Positions 23,375 through 36,177 of a DNA stretch of 64,000 bases are shown here, piece after piece. The stretch comes from Fragum whitleyi (taxonomy: Eukaryota > Mollusca > Bivalvia > Cardiida > Cardiidae), in contig OX411543.1 of NCBI GenBank assembly GCA_948146395.1, positions 55,470,017 to 55,534,016 of the forward strand. Reading direction: 5' to 3'. Numbering within the stretch: position 1 is the first letter of the stretch; each line of letters begins with the position of its first letter. Made by a program: the position numbers and the translations under genes. Below the pieces are notes generated by a model. The model saw only the letters and a program-made list of their open reading frames with translations. It searched no databases and was not told the origin of the DNA.

Positions 23375-26300
23375 TAACCAATCAGTAGGGTAGAAAATAG
23401 TGTGGAAAAAGAAGAAATTGCTTGTCAGAAGCAATTTCTTCTTTTTTCACAATGTTTTCTCAATCATAAAATCACAGACACGTAAAAAGCAGGGATTAAA
23501 CGGCAAAGGGTTAAAAAAGTCCTCAGTTAAGCATACCTGAGCACAATGTGAGTTTTGTGATCATTGAATGTCTCCTCATCTGTAGTCAGATGCCAACAGC
23601 TTGAATTCTACCCAAGGTCCCAGGATTGACAGCCATTGAGTTACTGAGTTAACTGGCCCGGGCTCTAGAAATATGACCCATTGGGTGAACATCATGAAAC
23701 TTAGCATGCTTGTTTGGTGTAAAGTATGAACCATATTGAAATAGGGCCAGATCCATTTGAATTATTGGCTCTTGATTACTTTTTTTATACATCTTTTATC
23801 GAAAGACAGGAAATATTATGTTATCACCTATGGCATTTGGCATTCTGACAGCGTTTACTTCTTTGTCTGGAGCAAAACTCAACCACTTGATGCCAAGTCA
23901 CAAGAACCATTTCACAACCTAGCTAATTTGTTTAGTTATTGTTCTTTGTTGATTTTTAGACTTAAATCCCCTCCAATTCCAGCAGTGCGGCAGGCGTATC
24001 TTGTTACGATTTGCCACCTAAAAGCACTCTCAAAGCAGTTTTTTTTGTTCACTCTCCACAAATCCTGCCCTGTGTTCAGGATGACAAATCAGAGCAAACT
24101 GTTTGCAAATTATACCCCACCGCAGCATGTTTTATCATCCCATCAGAAAACATGGGAAATTGGGTTTTATTTCTATGCCCCCACATCCATAGATCGGGGA
24201 CATTTTGTATATGGCTAGTCTTTATGTCTGTCTGTTACTCTGCTTGTCCCTTTATCCAAAAAAAAAAAATTATAGTCTGTTTGACTTCTATATGGACCAA
24301 CCTTTTCATCAATTATATTAAATTGAATTTGAGTGAATGATTTTTATGTGGTTAATTCTTAATTTCATCTTTATACCAGGCTGTTTAGTAGAAAGAAAAT
24401 GTAAACATATAGTAAAAACACATGGTTTTATACGTAATATTTGACAGAAGAAATGTCCATTCCTTATTTAGAAATGCTAATGAGCTTATCCGCAGTTATG
24501 TCACCTTTATCTAAATATCACCTGATTTGTACCGTTAATACTCGCCTGCTTATCTGTTTTTTTCTCATGAAAATCCCAAAAACTTTGTTACATAAAGCTT
24601 TTGATTGGTCTCAATATGTGAATATGGGGCTTATCTCAGATTAGATAAAAGACAATTATCAATTATCTGGTCAAACGGTGTTAGAACAAAGAGAGAATAC
24701 ACTCAGATTTGATATCCTAAGGGAGTAAATATCTTTGACAAAATTAATTTGATACTAATACTAATTTTTATACGTAAAAGACTCACTTAAAATCATACAC
24801 TTTTGATTCGGCCCCTATGCAAATCAAACCCATTTTTGGATAGACATATTTCTGTTCCGTTTAGTACAGACACAAGAAGGTATGAAAGGCTGGAAATTAA
24901 CATGTACACGGACGGACAAAATCATTATTTTACATTCAAAAATTCTGAAAAACAAAATTCTTCATGGTATTAGATGGAAAATATGATATTACAAGAAAAA
25001 AAGTTTCATTTATTCTATTCTGAGATTTTCAGCAAAGTGTTGGTCCATATAGAAGTCAGCCGGACTATAACATTGGTCATAACTTTTGAGTGGTAAGTGA
25101 TAGAGCCATCATATTTCACATGATGGTTGCTTGGGACTTTTTTTTTTTGAATGGTGTTTGAAGCTACTTTCAACATTATTACAGTTCTATCGCAGTAGCT
25201 GGAGCACCGATCAATTGATCCTTGGTATTTCTCACACCAGTAATACCATCACATCCTTTCCTAGCCTCCAGCTGCTATCCCATATAGGTCTACGATCATC
25301 AACCCATTGATGGGAGACAAATAGTCAGAAAGGATGAGTGCTCCTGTGGATTGAACTGGAGACTGCTTGGGTCAAGACCTTTCTGTTGATACCAGGCTTA
25401 AGGTCATGTGTCAAGTACAAATTTGTGAGAAATAACTTTAATATTATTGGCGATAACTTTGGATTGGTCGGTGATATAGCCTTGATATTTTATTTGTGCA
25501 TAGCTTGTAAAAAGACCTTTCTGTGAATACTAAAGAGTGTCAAGGTCAATGTATTTTTTCAACGGCACTTTTTCAAAATAAAAACTTTGACATCGGCCAT
25601 AACTTTAGATTACTAAGTGATAAAGCCTTCATATTTCACATTGCGATAGCGTGGGACAAGACCTTTCCGATGGCACAATTGTCAAGTTCATATGTCAGCG
25701 TCAAGGTTATTTTTCAAGGAAAAATTTTGTAAAATTAGAACTAACTTTTGGCATATCTTTTGAATAGTAAGTCATATAGCTTTGATATTTCACATGTGCA
25801 TTTCTTGTGACAAGGCTGTTCCATTAACACCATAGTCAAGGTCATCTGCTGAGGTCAGTGTAATTTTTTTCAAGGTTACTTTTTTTAGCTCACCTGAGCA
25901 CAAAGTGCTCAAGGTGAGCTATTGTGATCGTAGAATGTCCGTCGTCAGTCGTCCGTCGTGCGTCGTCCACAATTTCTTTAAACATCTTTTCCTCCTAAAC
26001 CAGTGGGCCAATCTTGATGAAACTTGGCAGGGATGTTCCTTGGGTCAAGCTCTACCAAAATTGTTCAAATGAATGAAATCCACCCTTAACTTTCCCTTTA
26101 CCCTTAACAAAAAGGGTGAAAATATGAAAATCTTTAAAAATCTTCTTCTCTGAAACCAGAAGGCAGACAGCTTTCATATTTGGTATAAAGCATCATCTAG
26201 TAGACCTCTACCAAGTTTGTTCATATCAAGACCCTGGGGTCATATTTGGGCTTTGCCCGGGCCCAACCCTTTTTACATAGAATCAAAGAGCGAAAATCTT

Positions 26301-26529
26301 TAAAAATCTTCTCGTCTGAAACCAGATGGCACACAGCTTTCATATTTGGTATGAAGCATCACCTAGAGGGCCTCTACCAAGTTTGTTCATATCAAGACCA
26401 TTGGGTCATATTTAGGCTTTGCACGGGTGCATCCCTTTATCTCTTATGAGCACGAAGGATAAAAATATGAAAATCTTCAAAAAACCTTCTTCTATGAAAG
26501 CAGAAGGCAGACAGCTTTCATATTTGGTA
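23375..26529 (+). repeat. Second copy of the tandem duplication, left part
   Basis: It is nearly identical to 17609-20765, including the family 1 MITE half, the ATGCCCCC-type start, the SINE (25136-25363) and the start of the AGCTCACC element (25886). It stops abruptly after CATATTTGGTA, where foreign DNA begins. The few differences (for example A-run lengths and single substitutions) imply a recent event. Confidence 0.93.
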
Positions 26530-26689
26530 CTAGAGTGGCGACACCTGAAGTTTTTCGCGGGAAAGAATGAGAGATGATAAATAGGAATTTACCGGATACA
26601 CCTTTAATGGAACATATGATGCATAACGTCTTGAAACTGTTTTGCTCTAAGCCATCATTATTGCTTAAAATAATCAAATCCCAGTTCTT

Positions 26690-26918
26690 TTAACCCTTTC
26701 CTGTTTTACAAAATTTTGGACCTGTCCAAATTCAAAGGTTTTGCAGACGAAAATTTAAAGTGAATTTTATTTGAAAAATAACCATTCAGTAGGGTAGAAA
26801 ATAGTGTGGAAAAAGAAGAAATTGCTTGTCAGAAGCAATTTCTTCTTTTTTCACAATGTTTTCTCAATCATAATATCAAAGGCACGTAAAAAGCAGGGAT
26901 TAAACAGCAAAGGGTTAA
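26690..26918 (-). mobile_element. Intact family 1 TTAA MITE
   Basis: This is a complete 229-bp copy from TTAACCCTTTCCTGTTTTAC to AGCAAAGGGTTAA, with the central hairpin AAATTGCTTGTCAGAAGCAATTT. It serves as the uninterrupted reference for the split copy at 12570/17748. Confidence 0.88.
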
Positions 26919-28077
26919 TGTAGGCCATAACCAACAGTGAAATTGTTTGAATGGACACGATAACTAGAAAGAGAAAAAACCTAATACTTAAATTTCAATT
27001 GGAGGTTATACAATATTGATGATTTCTGTTGGATAAGATAAGGGAAATTGTATAACTTCCCTTAAATTGCACTCAAAAATCCCTTCTCAAATCAATATCA
27101 TTTCGAAAAAATTTCAAAATAGTACAACTTGTCTTTTTCAGATATTTTTCTAATTGAGTTATTAAAGATTGTGGCCTAAATGGCATAGGTGTTCTATGGT
27201 TGAGGTCACATTCAAAAGAGCAGAAAAATAAAAGGAAATCTTTCAAAAGTTGGGGAGGGGGGGGGGGGGGAAATGTTTGTAACTAGAGATTCTGCCATTA
27301 CCCACAAGTGTTAACCCCTTAAGTCTAGCAAGGTAGGTCTTTTCAATTTGTAGTGGTATGAAACAAAAACCTAATCAAACCATATAAATATTAAAATGCC
27401 ATCATAAAAACAAACTTGCATGTTGTATAATTGTAATGAAACAATTAACCAGTCACTTGGAGTATATTTTTTTTAACCCAGTGATATTGTTTTTTTTCTA
27501 TAATCATATAATCATGTTTCATAACAAAATCATGTGGGACCTCCAGACAATTCGTCCCTTTTTGCACCAGCATTTTATACAGTCTGGGGAAGGAATCGAA
27601 CCTTCATACATGATTTTGATTAATAAGGGGTACTAAGACCCTTATTATGAAATAAATCCAAACAGATTCAGAATGATTATTTGAAAGGTAAAAAAAGGAA
27701 AGATAAATTGAAAGGTCTCCATGCCAATGACATCCTTTTTATTTCTTAACAAGTGACTGATTAATGCCTAGCATTTTTTAAAACTCTGGTAGCAGTCATA
27801 ATTATGTCCAAAAGTGGGAAAAAGCATATTTTCTTTCGATGGATATAGAAAAACAGGATTCAATGATCTCAGAGTATACAATTGCACATTAGAGAAATCC
27901 TAGATCTAATTGACAAACAAGACAACCATGATTTTCCTATATCCCTCACTTTCATCTCCTTGACTTCTTGCTAATTAGATTGAATTGCCGTAAAAGACAA
28001 TTAAAGGTCAACTCAGCTTAATCATTATTGTTAAATAATACACTTAAATATATTACAAACTTTTTTATAAACCTATG

Positions 28078-28226
28078 TGAGATAGCAGTCGGGGGCTAGG
28101 AAAGGGTGTAATGGTAGTACAGGTGAAAGAAATACCAGGAACCCATTGTTAGGTCTGCTCCGGCCGCCGCGATATAACTGCAAGATTGTTGAAAGCGGCG
28201 TTAAAACAATTCAAACAAACAAAATC
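28078..28226 (+). mobile_element. SINE, truncated copy
   Basis: It contains GATAGCAGTCGGGGGCTAGG, a ~35-bp variable middle, CGCGATATAACTG and GTTGAAAGCGGCGTTAAA, followed by an AAACAAACAAA tail. The order matches the SINE at 19371-19598 read on its own strand. A CGCGATATAA...GCGGCGTTAAA 3' block is seen in several invertebrate SINE families. Confidence 0.75.
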
Positions 28227-28678
28227 AGTTTTTTAACCAGATAATAAGATCAGCATCAATCTTTCCTGACAAAAAAGAAATATTGTCCATTGGATAACAA
28301 TTCCAGTTTATGATCTCAATAACTTATACAAAGTTATTTACTATAGAAACCCAAAATTCTCATCAGCAAGCCTTGTTAGCTTTTCACATCATTAATTATA
28401 ATTTAAGTGAGAAATATTGCCTTATTTAAGCAATTACTAGAAAATGCTAAATTCCTGCTAATGAAAAATTGTCTTATATTGATAATAGAACTCAATCCCA
28501 GAGATGAATTCTTTGAACAGTGAAGATCCAGATTTAAATGCACACAGGGGCAAGCCAAATAGAGCCAATACTGTTCCAGCTCTAAAACCAAAGTAGTGAT
28601 TATATGGACCAGTCTACATAATATTCACCTGAGAAACCCTTTCTAAATGCCTGGCAGCCAATATGCAATGTCTGTGGG

Positions 28679-28923
28679 CCAACTTATTTCTCGCCCTATC
28701 GGGGCCCGTTGTTGTTTTTTGAGCTTGAATCAAGCCCTGCGTTCAGGCTGACAAACCGGTTCAAGTTATGTCCCGCTTTACCTGTATACTTGCATGTAAA
28801 GCGGGGTATAATTTGAAAACGGTTTGCAACGGTTTTCAGCCTGAATGAAGGGCGGGTTTAAAGCTGAAAAAACAACAAAAAAAAAAACAACAACGGGCCC
28901 CGATAGGGCGAGAAATAAGTTGG
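28679..28923. mobile_element. MITE with perfect 42-bp terminal inverted repeats
   Basis: The left arm, CCAACTTATTTCTCGCCC through GTTGTTTTTT (28679-28720), is the exact reverse complement of the right end (28882-28923). Inside is a second inverted pair, CCCTGCGTTCAGGCTGACAA facing GTTTTCAGCCTGAATGAAGGG, and a hairpin with TAAAGCGGGGTATAA. The inner part resembles the cores at 6590-6720 and 47190-47285. Confidence 0.88.
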
Positions 28924-28999
28924 CGGCCTGTGTTCCCACTGCTTTTTCAATCTGGGGGTAAATATGAGTATATACAGCGTGCATGTACCCCCTCTATAT

Positions 29000-31274
29000 A
29001 ACACAAAGAAGGCTGGTTGAAAAAAATTGGGGGTACAAGCTTCAATTTAGGGGTAAATCACCCCCATTTTGGGGTTTCTGGAAACACATTATGGGTTTAT
29101 CATTGAACAAAACACCTTGCAAATAAACAAATTCTGCAACGAAATTTACGATTGTAACCCAGGTCTAAAATATACTTTGAAGATGCAAAAAGGACAAAAT
29201 GCAACATGTACAACATATGTATATTTCAAAATATGATTTGTTACATACCAAAATTTCTTTTCATTTGCCCTTTCAAACAATTTTTTTTTGTCAGCATAAT
29301 TATGGTTTCAACATCATGCAAAAATGGTGACATCATTTCCAATACCTTTTGACAGTCACATGACCACCTAAAATAGTAAACTTCACACAAATACCATTTC
29401 GAAATAAAGGTAAACAAAGTAAGCTTTTTGGCACCTTCAGGATCAGGCTGCAGGCAAGGTGACAAATTCCAGCTATATCAGGGCTCTCATTTGACCCTTA
29501 AACGAGATTTTTGTCCCTCAAAAATTTAATCTTATTTGACTCTTAGAAAATTCTCCCAGGGGGGTCATTTATACTCTGGTCACCCTTGAGAGAATTTTCT
29601 AAGAGTCAAACTTTATGATGCATCCTATAGACTATTTAAATTTTTACAAATCAGTCAATTGCTGGCTTCTTATCTTACAAGAAAGGGCCAATTTACTCTT
29701 AAATTCTACAGAATTCTACTCAAAATGTAGGGCTTTTATTTCATTCTTTAACAGAGGCCTATTAGAGGTTACTACCCAATTCAAAAAAGGCTCTATTTTT
29801 CCAAATTGTGGCAGAAAAAATTCACAAATGAGATATTTTTTGCATTATCATTATTTTTCTGTGTTTAAAATTCATTTTCTTTGATACTCAAATGAGTTTT
29901 ATGGCTGTAAGACCACAAAAGTAGTTGTATATCATGAAATTTTGCAAATAATGCATGAATTGTACTTTAAATACTTTATTTAAGCAATCTTATGGTCCCA
30001 ATTCATCTGAAAAAGTTAAACACACAGAAATTTCCCAAAATGAACAGGCTCTGGCCTCTTCCCAAATTCAAGAAAAAAAGCCCTGTAATTTGCTCTTTAA
30101 GACTGCACTTTTGACCCCTTTTAAACCCGTTTTGACCTCCAGAGTTAAATGGGCAAGGGGTCAAACACTCCCTTATTTCAAACACTAGCACTAGCCCTGC
30201 TATATCTGGCTAAAGCAAACTTTAGCAGTGTATTATTATTAGTTTGTTACATGTACATAGAATGTTCTCTCAATCTATATATCCTTTCAACAAACTGTAC
30301 ATACTTCTTTAATAGTAGTAAATAAAGAGGCCCTACAATGAAATGATAACTGCAGTGGTTCTGAAATATTTTGAATGTCTGCTTGTCCACGGACAAGTAA
30401 CAATCACAAACTGGCTTGTACGTTGCTAAAACCTACATATCCATTGAATTTTGAGCTCTTTGAAATATCAAAACAAAATTGATGTTGCTAAAGGAAATAA
30501 AAGTGTCCTAGATATAGACTAACTGTTCACATTGGTGAAGTGGAATTTCAGAAAACAGCTAACTTTTTAAGAAAATATTTTTCTCTAGATATTTTCACTT
30601 GTCTATGGGCAACCTAGGCATGAAAATATGCTTGTCCGTGCAGCTTAATGGACAAGTTTGACAACTCGGGCAGATTATTTCAGAACCATTGATGAGTAAC
30701 TGAGTGGGTGGGTTACCAACACTTTCATTCAATTTCATTCTCGAAATTCAGGTGGTTCCTTTAACAGGGGCACTAATGCATGCATACAGTTTGCCATGAC
30801 CTGATCACTTTCAGTAAAAAATCCTGCGTACTTTCCAGAATTGTATCAGGTTTGTGACCAAAATTTTATATGTTGCTTGTATTGCTATGGCGAGTTACAA
30901 CATCTGCTCTCTGGACATTTCTGCTTTGCTCTTATTTTAAATTTGTTGGATGTCGGGGGCTGCCGCCCCCGAACCCCCGCTTCAAATGAACAAACAGACA
31001 ATAATATGTACAATAACAGCAGTCTGGCTGGTAATTTGGAAGAAAAGGGTCACAAATGGATAAGTAAGGCCAATATTTTTTTTAAATTATTTCAAATTTA
31101 CTTTCAATAAATGCCAGATCTAGGCTTAAAACTTCAAAATTAGAATTATTTTCTTAATTTTATCACAGTTACAATCATTTAATTTTTTTTTTCTTTCAAA
31201 AATGAAATAATTTGGCTACAAATGAGGTTTATATGGACCTATGTTGCAACTGCAACAGCTTTAATCCATGTAAT
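29000..31274. other. Dispersed repeat fragments, no gene
   Basis: Two blocks with iterated 'TTTGACCC' text (29478-29625 and 30000-30195) belong to a family also seen at 46483-47116, 47860-48215 and 61860-62147. A block at 30355-30690 has 'CTTGTCC' motifs near both ends, like 44720-45077. An open frame on the - strand at 29241-29465 has a possible GTATGT donor but no recognised family. Confidence 0.5.
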
Positions 31275-31500
31275 GGTTGGAGACCAATTCTCGCCAAGTA
31301 CCAGTTCTCACTAACAGACCATTTTCACAGTAAACTGAGTAAAGACGCAATATTTATTTACTACAAATTATTTTACGGATAAAAGAGGTTGTTGTAAACA
31401 TCATTTGTAATTAAGAGTGGTTTCCTTTCCGTATTACTTTTTACCATGAACCAGGGTGGTGGACAAGAAATGGTACTCCGCGAGAATTGGTCTCTTAACC
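31275..31500. mobile_element. MITE with GGTT-GAGACCAATTCTCGC ends
   Basis: The left end is GGTTGGAGACCAATTCTCGC. The right end read inverted is GGTTAAGAGACCAATTCTCG. AGTACC follows in both. The interior includes a TTTTTACCATG/TTTACAGTAAA region. A truncated copy starts at 60475. Confidence 0.8.
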
Positions 31501-31722
31501 AGTAGTCTAGATGCTGCAAGCCACTAACATGTTTTGTAAAACAGAAACTTATCTCATTAGTCTTTGAACAAGTTCACTGTGAAAATCAATCACATGTCAG
31601 CCACATGAATTTAATGCTTGATGCAAGCGCTTTCTCATTTTTTCTCAAGTTTTCTATTTAGAATGTGTATCGATTCTAGACAATGCTATTTACAGACTTT
31701 TAACAATTCTGTCATTGTGATT

Positions 31723-33012
31723 GGTTTACAGTCAAAACGGCCCAAAGTCAAAACGGCCCATAGTCAAAACGGCCCGTAATTCGGTCAAAACGGCCCAAAT
31801 CAGTTTTGGCAATCGGTCAAAACGGCCCAAACATTTAATTTGCTTTATTTTCCTATCTTTGCCGAAGTAAAATAAATTTTTATGATGATTGAAAAAAAAG
31901 TTTACATGAAGTTAAAAACGTATGCAGGCCTATTTCTTTTACAAATGTGTGGCATCAAATAGGCAGAACTGAAACAGCTTTATTTATGAAATGCCGCTTT
32001 GGATTAGGTAGGAAAATACAGTCCCATGCCAGTACACTTTTAAAGCACTGAATTCAATCCCGAAAAGTGCTTTTAACACGTTTTAAATGTATAATATAAA
32101 CATTAATACGATTAAACCTAAAAACGACCCGTTCAACATGATAACAAGTGCAATTTTCCCCAAACCAGGAAAAAAATACCAATTTACAAAGCCGATGGTC
32201 TTTCTTAAAGAAAGTTGATATTACAAATAAGACACGATATGTCGTAGTTCAGTTTAAGTTTAAAGGACTGAGGGAGAAACAAAACTTTACTCTGGCAATA
32301 AAATATACACGGAAATTAAGGTCTACCCAAAATAATAACTTAAAAATAACGCTTATCCCAATTTTTCAGAAATTACACATTTCCCTAATAAGCCCTGTTT
32401 CCGACCCGTTCCCATAATCCACATAAAAATACACTGTTAACGATAGAGGTTCATGATAAAGAATTGGCAAACTTCACAAGAAAAAAGTTGTAAGATTTTG
32501 AAATTTAGCATTTGATTTCTCTTCACAAAACAATTTTACATGAACCTTTTCAAGGGGAATTTATATTTTACTAGACGTCTTTTCTGCGATAGTTATGAAC
32601 AATAAGATTAGTAATGATTGTAATATATTGTAACAATAAAAAGAAAACCTTTACACGTATGTAGAACTTTGCTATTAAGTTACAACAGTCGAAAAAATAG
32701 ATTTTCAAGAACCCATTTCTTTCACTTTTCGAACATTTATATTAAAAACCCGAAGAAGAAAAAAGTACAAAGTAGGACGAAAACTAGCATTGGCGTAATC
32801 GTTGACATTAAAATCTTAGACGTTATAATAAGAAAACAAGTTTGCTATATATTTTCAAAGAGTAATTTGAGAAAAAAATCTATTTGGGCCGTTTTGACCG
32901 AATGTAAAATCTGCTCTGAGCCGTTTTGACCAAATTACGGGCCGTTTTGACCGAAATGTGGGCCGTTTTGACTCTGGGCCGTTTTGACTTTGGGCCGTTT
33001 TGACTTGCACCC
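31723..33012. mobile_element. 1290-bp element with iterated GTCAAAACGGCCC termini and 8-bp target duplication
   Basis: The direct repeat TTGTGATT lies at 31715-31722 and 33013-33020. Inside, the left end has five copies of GTCAAAACGGCCC, all in one orientation. The right end has six in the inverted orientation. Spacers between successive motifs, counted inward, are 3, 3, 8 and 19 bp on the left and 3, 3, 8, 8 and 19 bp on the right. Small open frames in the middle show no transposase features, so it is probably non-autonomous. An 8-bp duplication fits Mutator-like, hAT, Zisupton or P-type transposases. Similarity to the end at 62148 favours Mutator-like. Confidence 0.88.
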
Positions 33013-33177
33013 TTGTGATTCATCAACTTCGTGTGAGAAATGGTTGCCCGTATTCAAACGTTCGAAAACGTTTTGCATCTCGAACGCACTAGATTGGGCC
33101 AATTTGTTTTTATTGCAAACTAGATATAAAAGGAGAAAGTAGGAGAAACGTCGACATTCTATGGGTTTTATTTAAGA

Positions 33178-33345
33178 GACGGAAGACATTTGATCCGAGA
33201 CGGGTATACTCGAGAAATCTGAAAACGCGAGCATTCGAAAGACAGTTGATCCGAGGTGGGTCGACTCGAGAAATCTGAAAACGCGAGCATTCGCTCGCGT
33301 TTTCAGATTTCTCGAGTCGACCCACCTCGGATCAACTGTCTTTCG
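33178..33345. repeat. Perfect palindrome with 52-bp arms plus a diverged direct copy
   Basis: Arms 33236-33287 and 33294-33345 are exact reverse complements around a 6-base loop (CATTCG). The arm includes TTGATCCGAGGTGGGTCGAC and GAAAACGCGAG. A third, diverged copy of the same ~57-bp unit precedes it at 33178-33235. GC content is higher than in the surroundings. The rest of 33021-33780 shows no gene. Confidence 0.92.
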
Positions 33346-33780
33346 ACGCGTAAAAAATTGTTACATTGATATTTTTTTCAACAAAGCTGTCACTATATTA
33401 CCTTAGTGAAACAATAATCCAAAGCACATTTATATTATGTCCTACTCGAATCAACAATGGCGGACACAATAACATTGGTTTGCGTGACGTAGTGGATCGG
33501 TGACGTCATCATCCCAATCGACAGCTTAGGGTGAAACTTTAAACTTAAATAACTCGATAATTAGATTTTTCCCGGGTATGAAATTTTGTAAGGACGTAGA
33601 TGGAGGTATTCTCCGGCGATTCTGAAAGTTTCATCAAAATCGTACATTGAGTTTTGGCGGTTATCAAATCGCGGCTATATCCGGCAAACTAGTAAACTTT
33701 AGCCGTGTTAAATCTTTCGTTCTTCAAATAGAACGTTTCTATAAATAGAACGTTTATCTATTTATCATCTCTCATTCTAT

Positions 33781-36172
33781 CACAGTCGTATACCTGGTAC
33801 AGTGCAGTATAAAAAGAGCCCAGTGTAGAAGCATGCAAGATGGCGGGCGTAAACTACGGTAAAAAGTAGGTACATTTTCAATCGCAAAAATACGGGTTAA
33901 TTTAACTGATGGTGCTTAATGGTAGACATTGTGATCAACATGAAATGTCCGATTTTCTTATTTTCCCATTGATTTCTCGTGATGCCTACTATACAACTTG
34001 GATTCAATCGATAAAGTTGGGTAAATAGCAAAAACCGAAATTGAAGCGGTGATCGCAAGATTTATTCCAGAATATTTGATTCATTAATAATAAAATCACA
34101 AATGCCCAACGACCTATCGTAAGCCCAACCCCCCACAAATCATCCCGATTTTTGACAACCCTGAAAAAGCATTGTGGAAAGTGATATTTTTAGTTTTTGT
34201 AAATGGACAACGGTCCAGTGCAGAAACAGGCCGTTTTTTCCATTGGTACAGTGGAGAAACAAGGTTTTGAGGCGATTTTGAACCAGTGGAGATACATTTT
34301 TGGAAACTGTGTAGACACATAGTTTGGAACCGTGTAGAACAAGCACGACGTTGGTAAATAATGACTTTGTCGTCGTGAATTGAAAGTAGCCGAATTATTA
34401 ATTCGAATAGTTACATAAGGGAAATATTTAATACATTTATCCATTCTTTAAATCTAGAACTATTTTATTTTGCTTATAAAGTTTGAAAGTTGATCGTACT
34501 TGATTCTGGCATTGTGTGGGCTTGTAAATTTGTCGGTGACCTTTGACATTCTTTCTTAAATTTGGAATTTTATGTCTAAGATAATATGTATGTATACAAT
34601 GCTTGGATTGTATCCATTATACACACTTTTGCAATGCTGCTTTTTGATTGGCCAATATAATGCAAGCGTAATCTAATATGGGTCATCCTCTGACATATAA
34701 GTACGTTAGCATATTTTTTTTTTAAGAAAGAAGACAAGATTGTTCCCAACACTACTTGTTACACTCAATGATATGATTTGAAAAGTCTCATCTCATTAGT
34801 ACTGGTCAATTCTGGATTGCAATAAATTTTGTGAACTCATTTTGTTCCTTGACTTTGGTCTTAGTCTGGTAATTTTGCGATATGGTCTGTGTTAAAGGTA
34901 GAAAATGATGCGAGAATTAAAGACAGAATTTCAAAGTCTGTGTTTCTAGACCTGACAATTCAGCATTTAAGAAATATAGGACAAGGTAAATCAGAGAAAA
35001 TGGTCCAGATTGATGTCAGTGTCATCGACATTTTTTTTTATTACTCACCTTATATTATCATAGACCAATTGATTCAACATTGAAGAAAAAAGGTCAAGTC
35101 AGGGTAAGTCTCAAAGGCTCAACATAATGCCAGAATCAAAGTCGACCCTTTGTCAACCTTTACCAGTATTATTAATTTGTTCTAGACCTAATCTCTCATT
35201 ACTTTGAAGGTCGGACAAATGTCAGTGCCAAATCTCTAGATTGACGCGTAAACAATTATCTATCAATCTTAACTTATTCCAACATTGAGGACAAAAGTCG
35301 AGGTCAGTGTCAATGTTCAAGTATGGTGCAAGATTCGATGATGATCTTTCACCAAATTTTACTTTCCTTTTACTTCATATTATCGTAGACATAAAATTCC
35401 AAATTTAAGAAAGAAGGTCAAATGTCACCGACAAATTTACAAGCCCACACAATGCCAGAATCAAGTACGATCAACTTTCAAACTTTATAAGCAAAATAAA
35501 ATAGTTCTAGATTTAAAGAATGGATAAATGTATCAAATATTTCCCTTATGTCACTATTCGAAATAATAATTCGGCTACTTTCAATTCACGACGACAAAGT
35601 CATTATTTACCAACGTCGTGCTTGTTCTACACGGTTCCAAACTATGTGTCTACACAGTTTCCAAAAATGTATCTCCACTGGTTCAAAATCGCCTCAAAAC
35701 CTTGTTTCTCCACTGTACCAATGGAAAAAACGGCCTGTTTCTGCACTGGACCGTTGTCCATTTACAAAAACTAAAAATATCACTTTCCACAATGCTTTTT
35801 CAGGGCTGTCAAAAATCGGGATGGTTTTGGCTTACGATAGGTCGTTGGGCATTTGTGATTTTATTAGTAATGAATCAAATATTCTGGAATAAATCTTGCG
35901 ATCACCGCTTCAATTTCGGTTTTTGCTATTTACCCAACTTTATCGATTGAATCCAAGTTGTATAGTAGGCATCACGAGAAATCAATGGGAAAATAAGAAA
36001 ATCGGACATTTCATGTTGATCACAATGTCTACCATTAAGCACCATCAGTTAAATTAACCCGTATTTTTGCGATTGAAAATGTACCTACTTTTTACCGTAG
36101 TTTACGCCCGCCATCTTGCATGCTTCTACACTGGGCTCTTTTTTACTGCACTGTACCAGGTATACGACTGTG
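33781..36172. mobile_element. 2.4-kb transposon-like element with ~0.8-kb inverted arms
   Basis: The left arm (33781 to about 34588) and right arm (about 35376 to 36172) are near-identical inverted copies. The ends are CACAGTCGTATACC and its complement. TTCTAT lies immediately outside on both sides (33775-33780 and 36173-36178), a 6-bp target duplication. The outer arms hold several copies of an AGTG-N-AGAAAC-like motif. Open frames in the arms exist twice because the arms are mirror copies, and I do not call them genes. No transposase was recognised, so it is probably non-autonomous. Confidence 0.85.
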
Positions 36173-36177
36173 TTCTA

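Larger units (their letters stand above)
26530..36177. mobile_element. 9.65-kb insertion in the second duplicate
   Basis: The first duplicate is continuous across GGTATGTAG at 20762-20770. In the second, GGTA is followed at 26530 by CTAGAGTGGCGACACC, and the host text resumes as TATGTAG at 36178. A TA dinucleotide is present on both sides, compatible with a TA target duplication. GAATGAGAGATGATAAATAG occurs near the left end and, inverted, just before the long-TIR element at 33781. No transposase-like open frame was found inside. The insertion is a mosaic of smaller repeats. Confidence 0.75.

Noticed and set aside
29241..29465. Possible - strand exon with a GTATGT donor
   Set aside because: 74 codons without a recognised motif, no matching acceptor-linked neighbour exon, and surrounded by repeat fragments.
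33451..33486. ATGGCGGACACAATAACATT start near CRE-like GTGACGTCATC
   Set aside because: The frame stops after 11 codons and no splice donor follows in phase. The promoter-like text alone is not enough.
34114..35950. Paired open frames on opposite strands that look like a duplicated gene
   Set aside because: They are mirror images in the two inverted arms of the 33781-36172 element and follow its iterated short motif. No recognisable protein.
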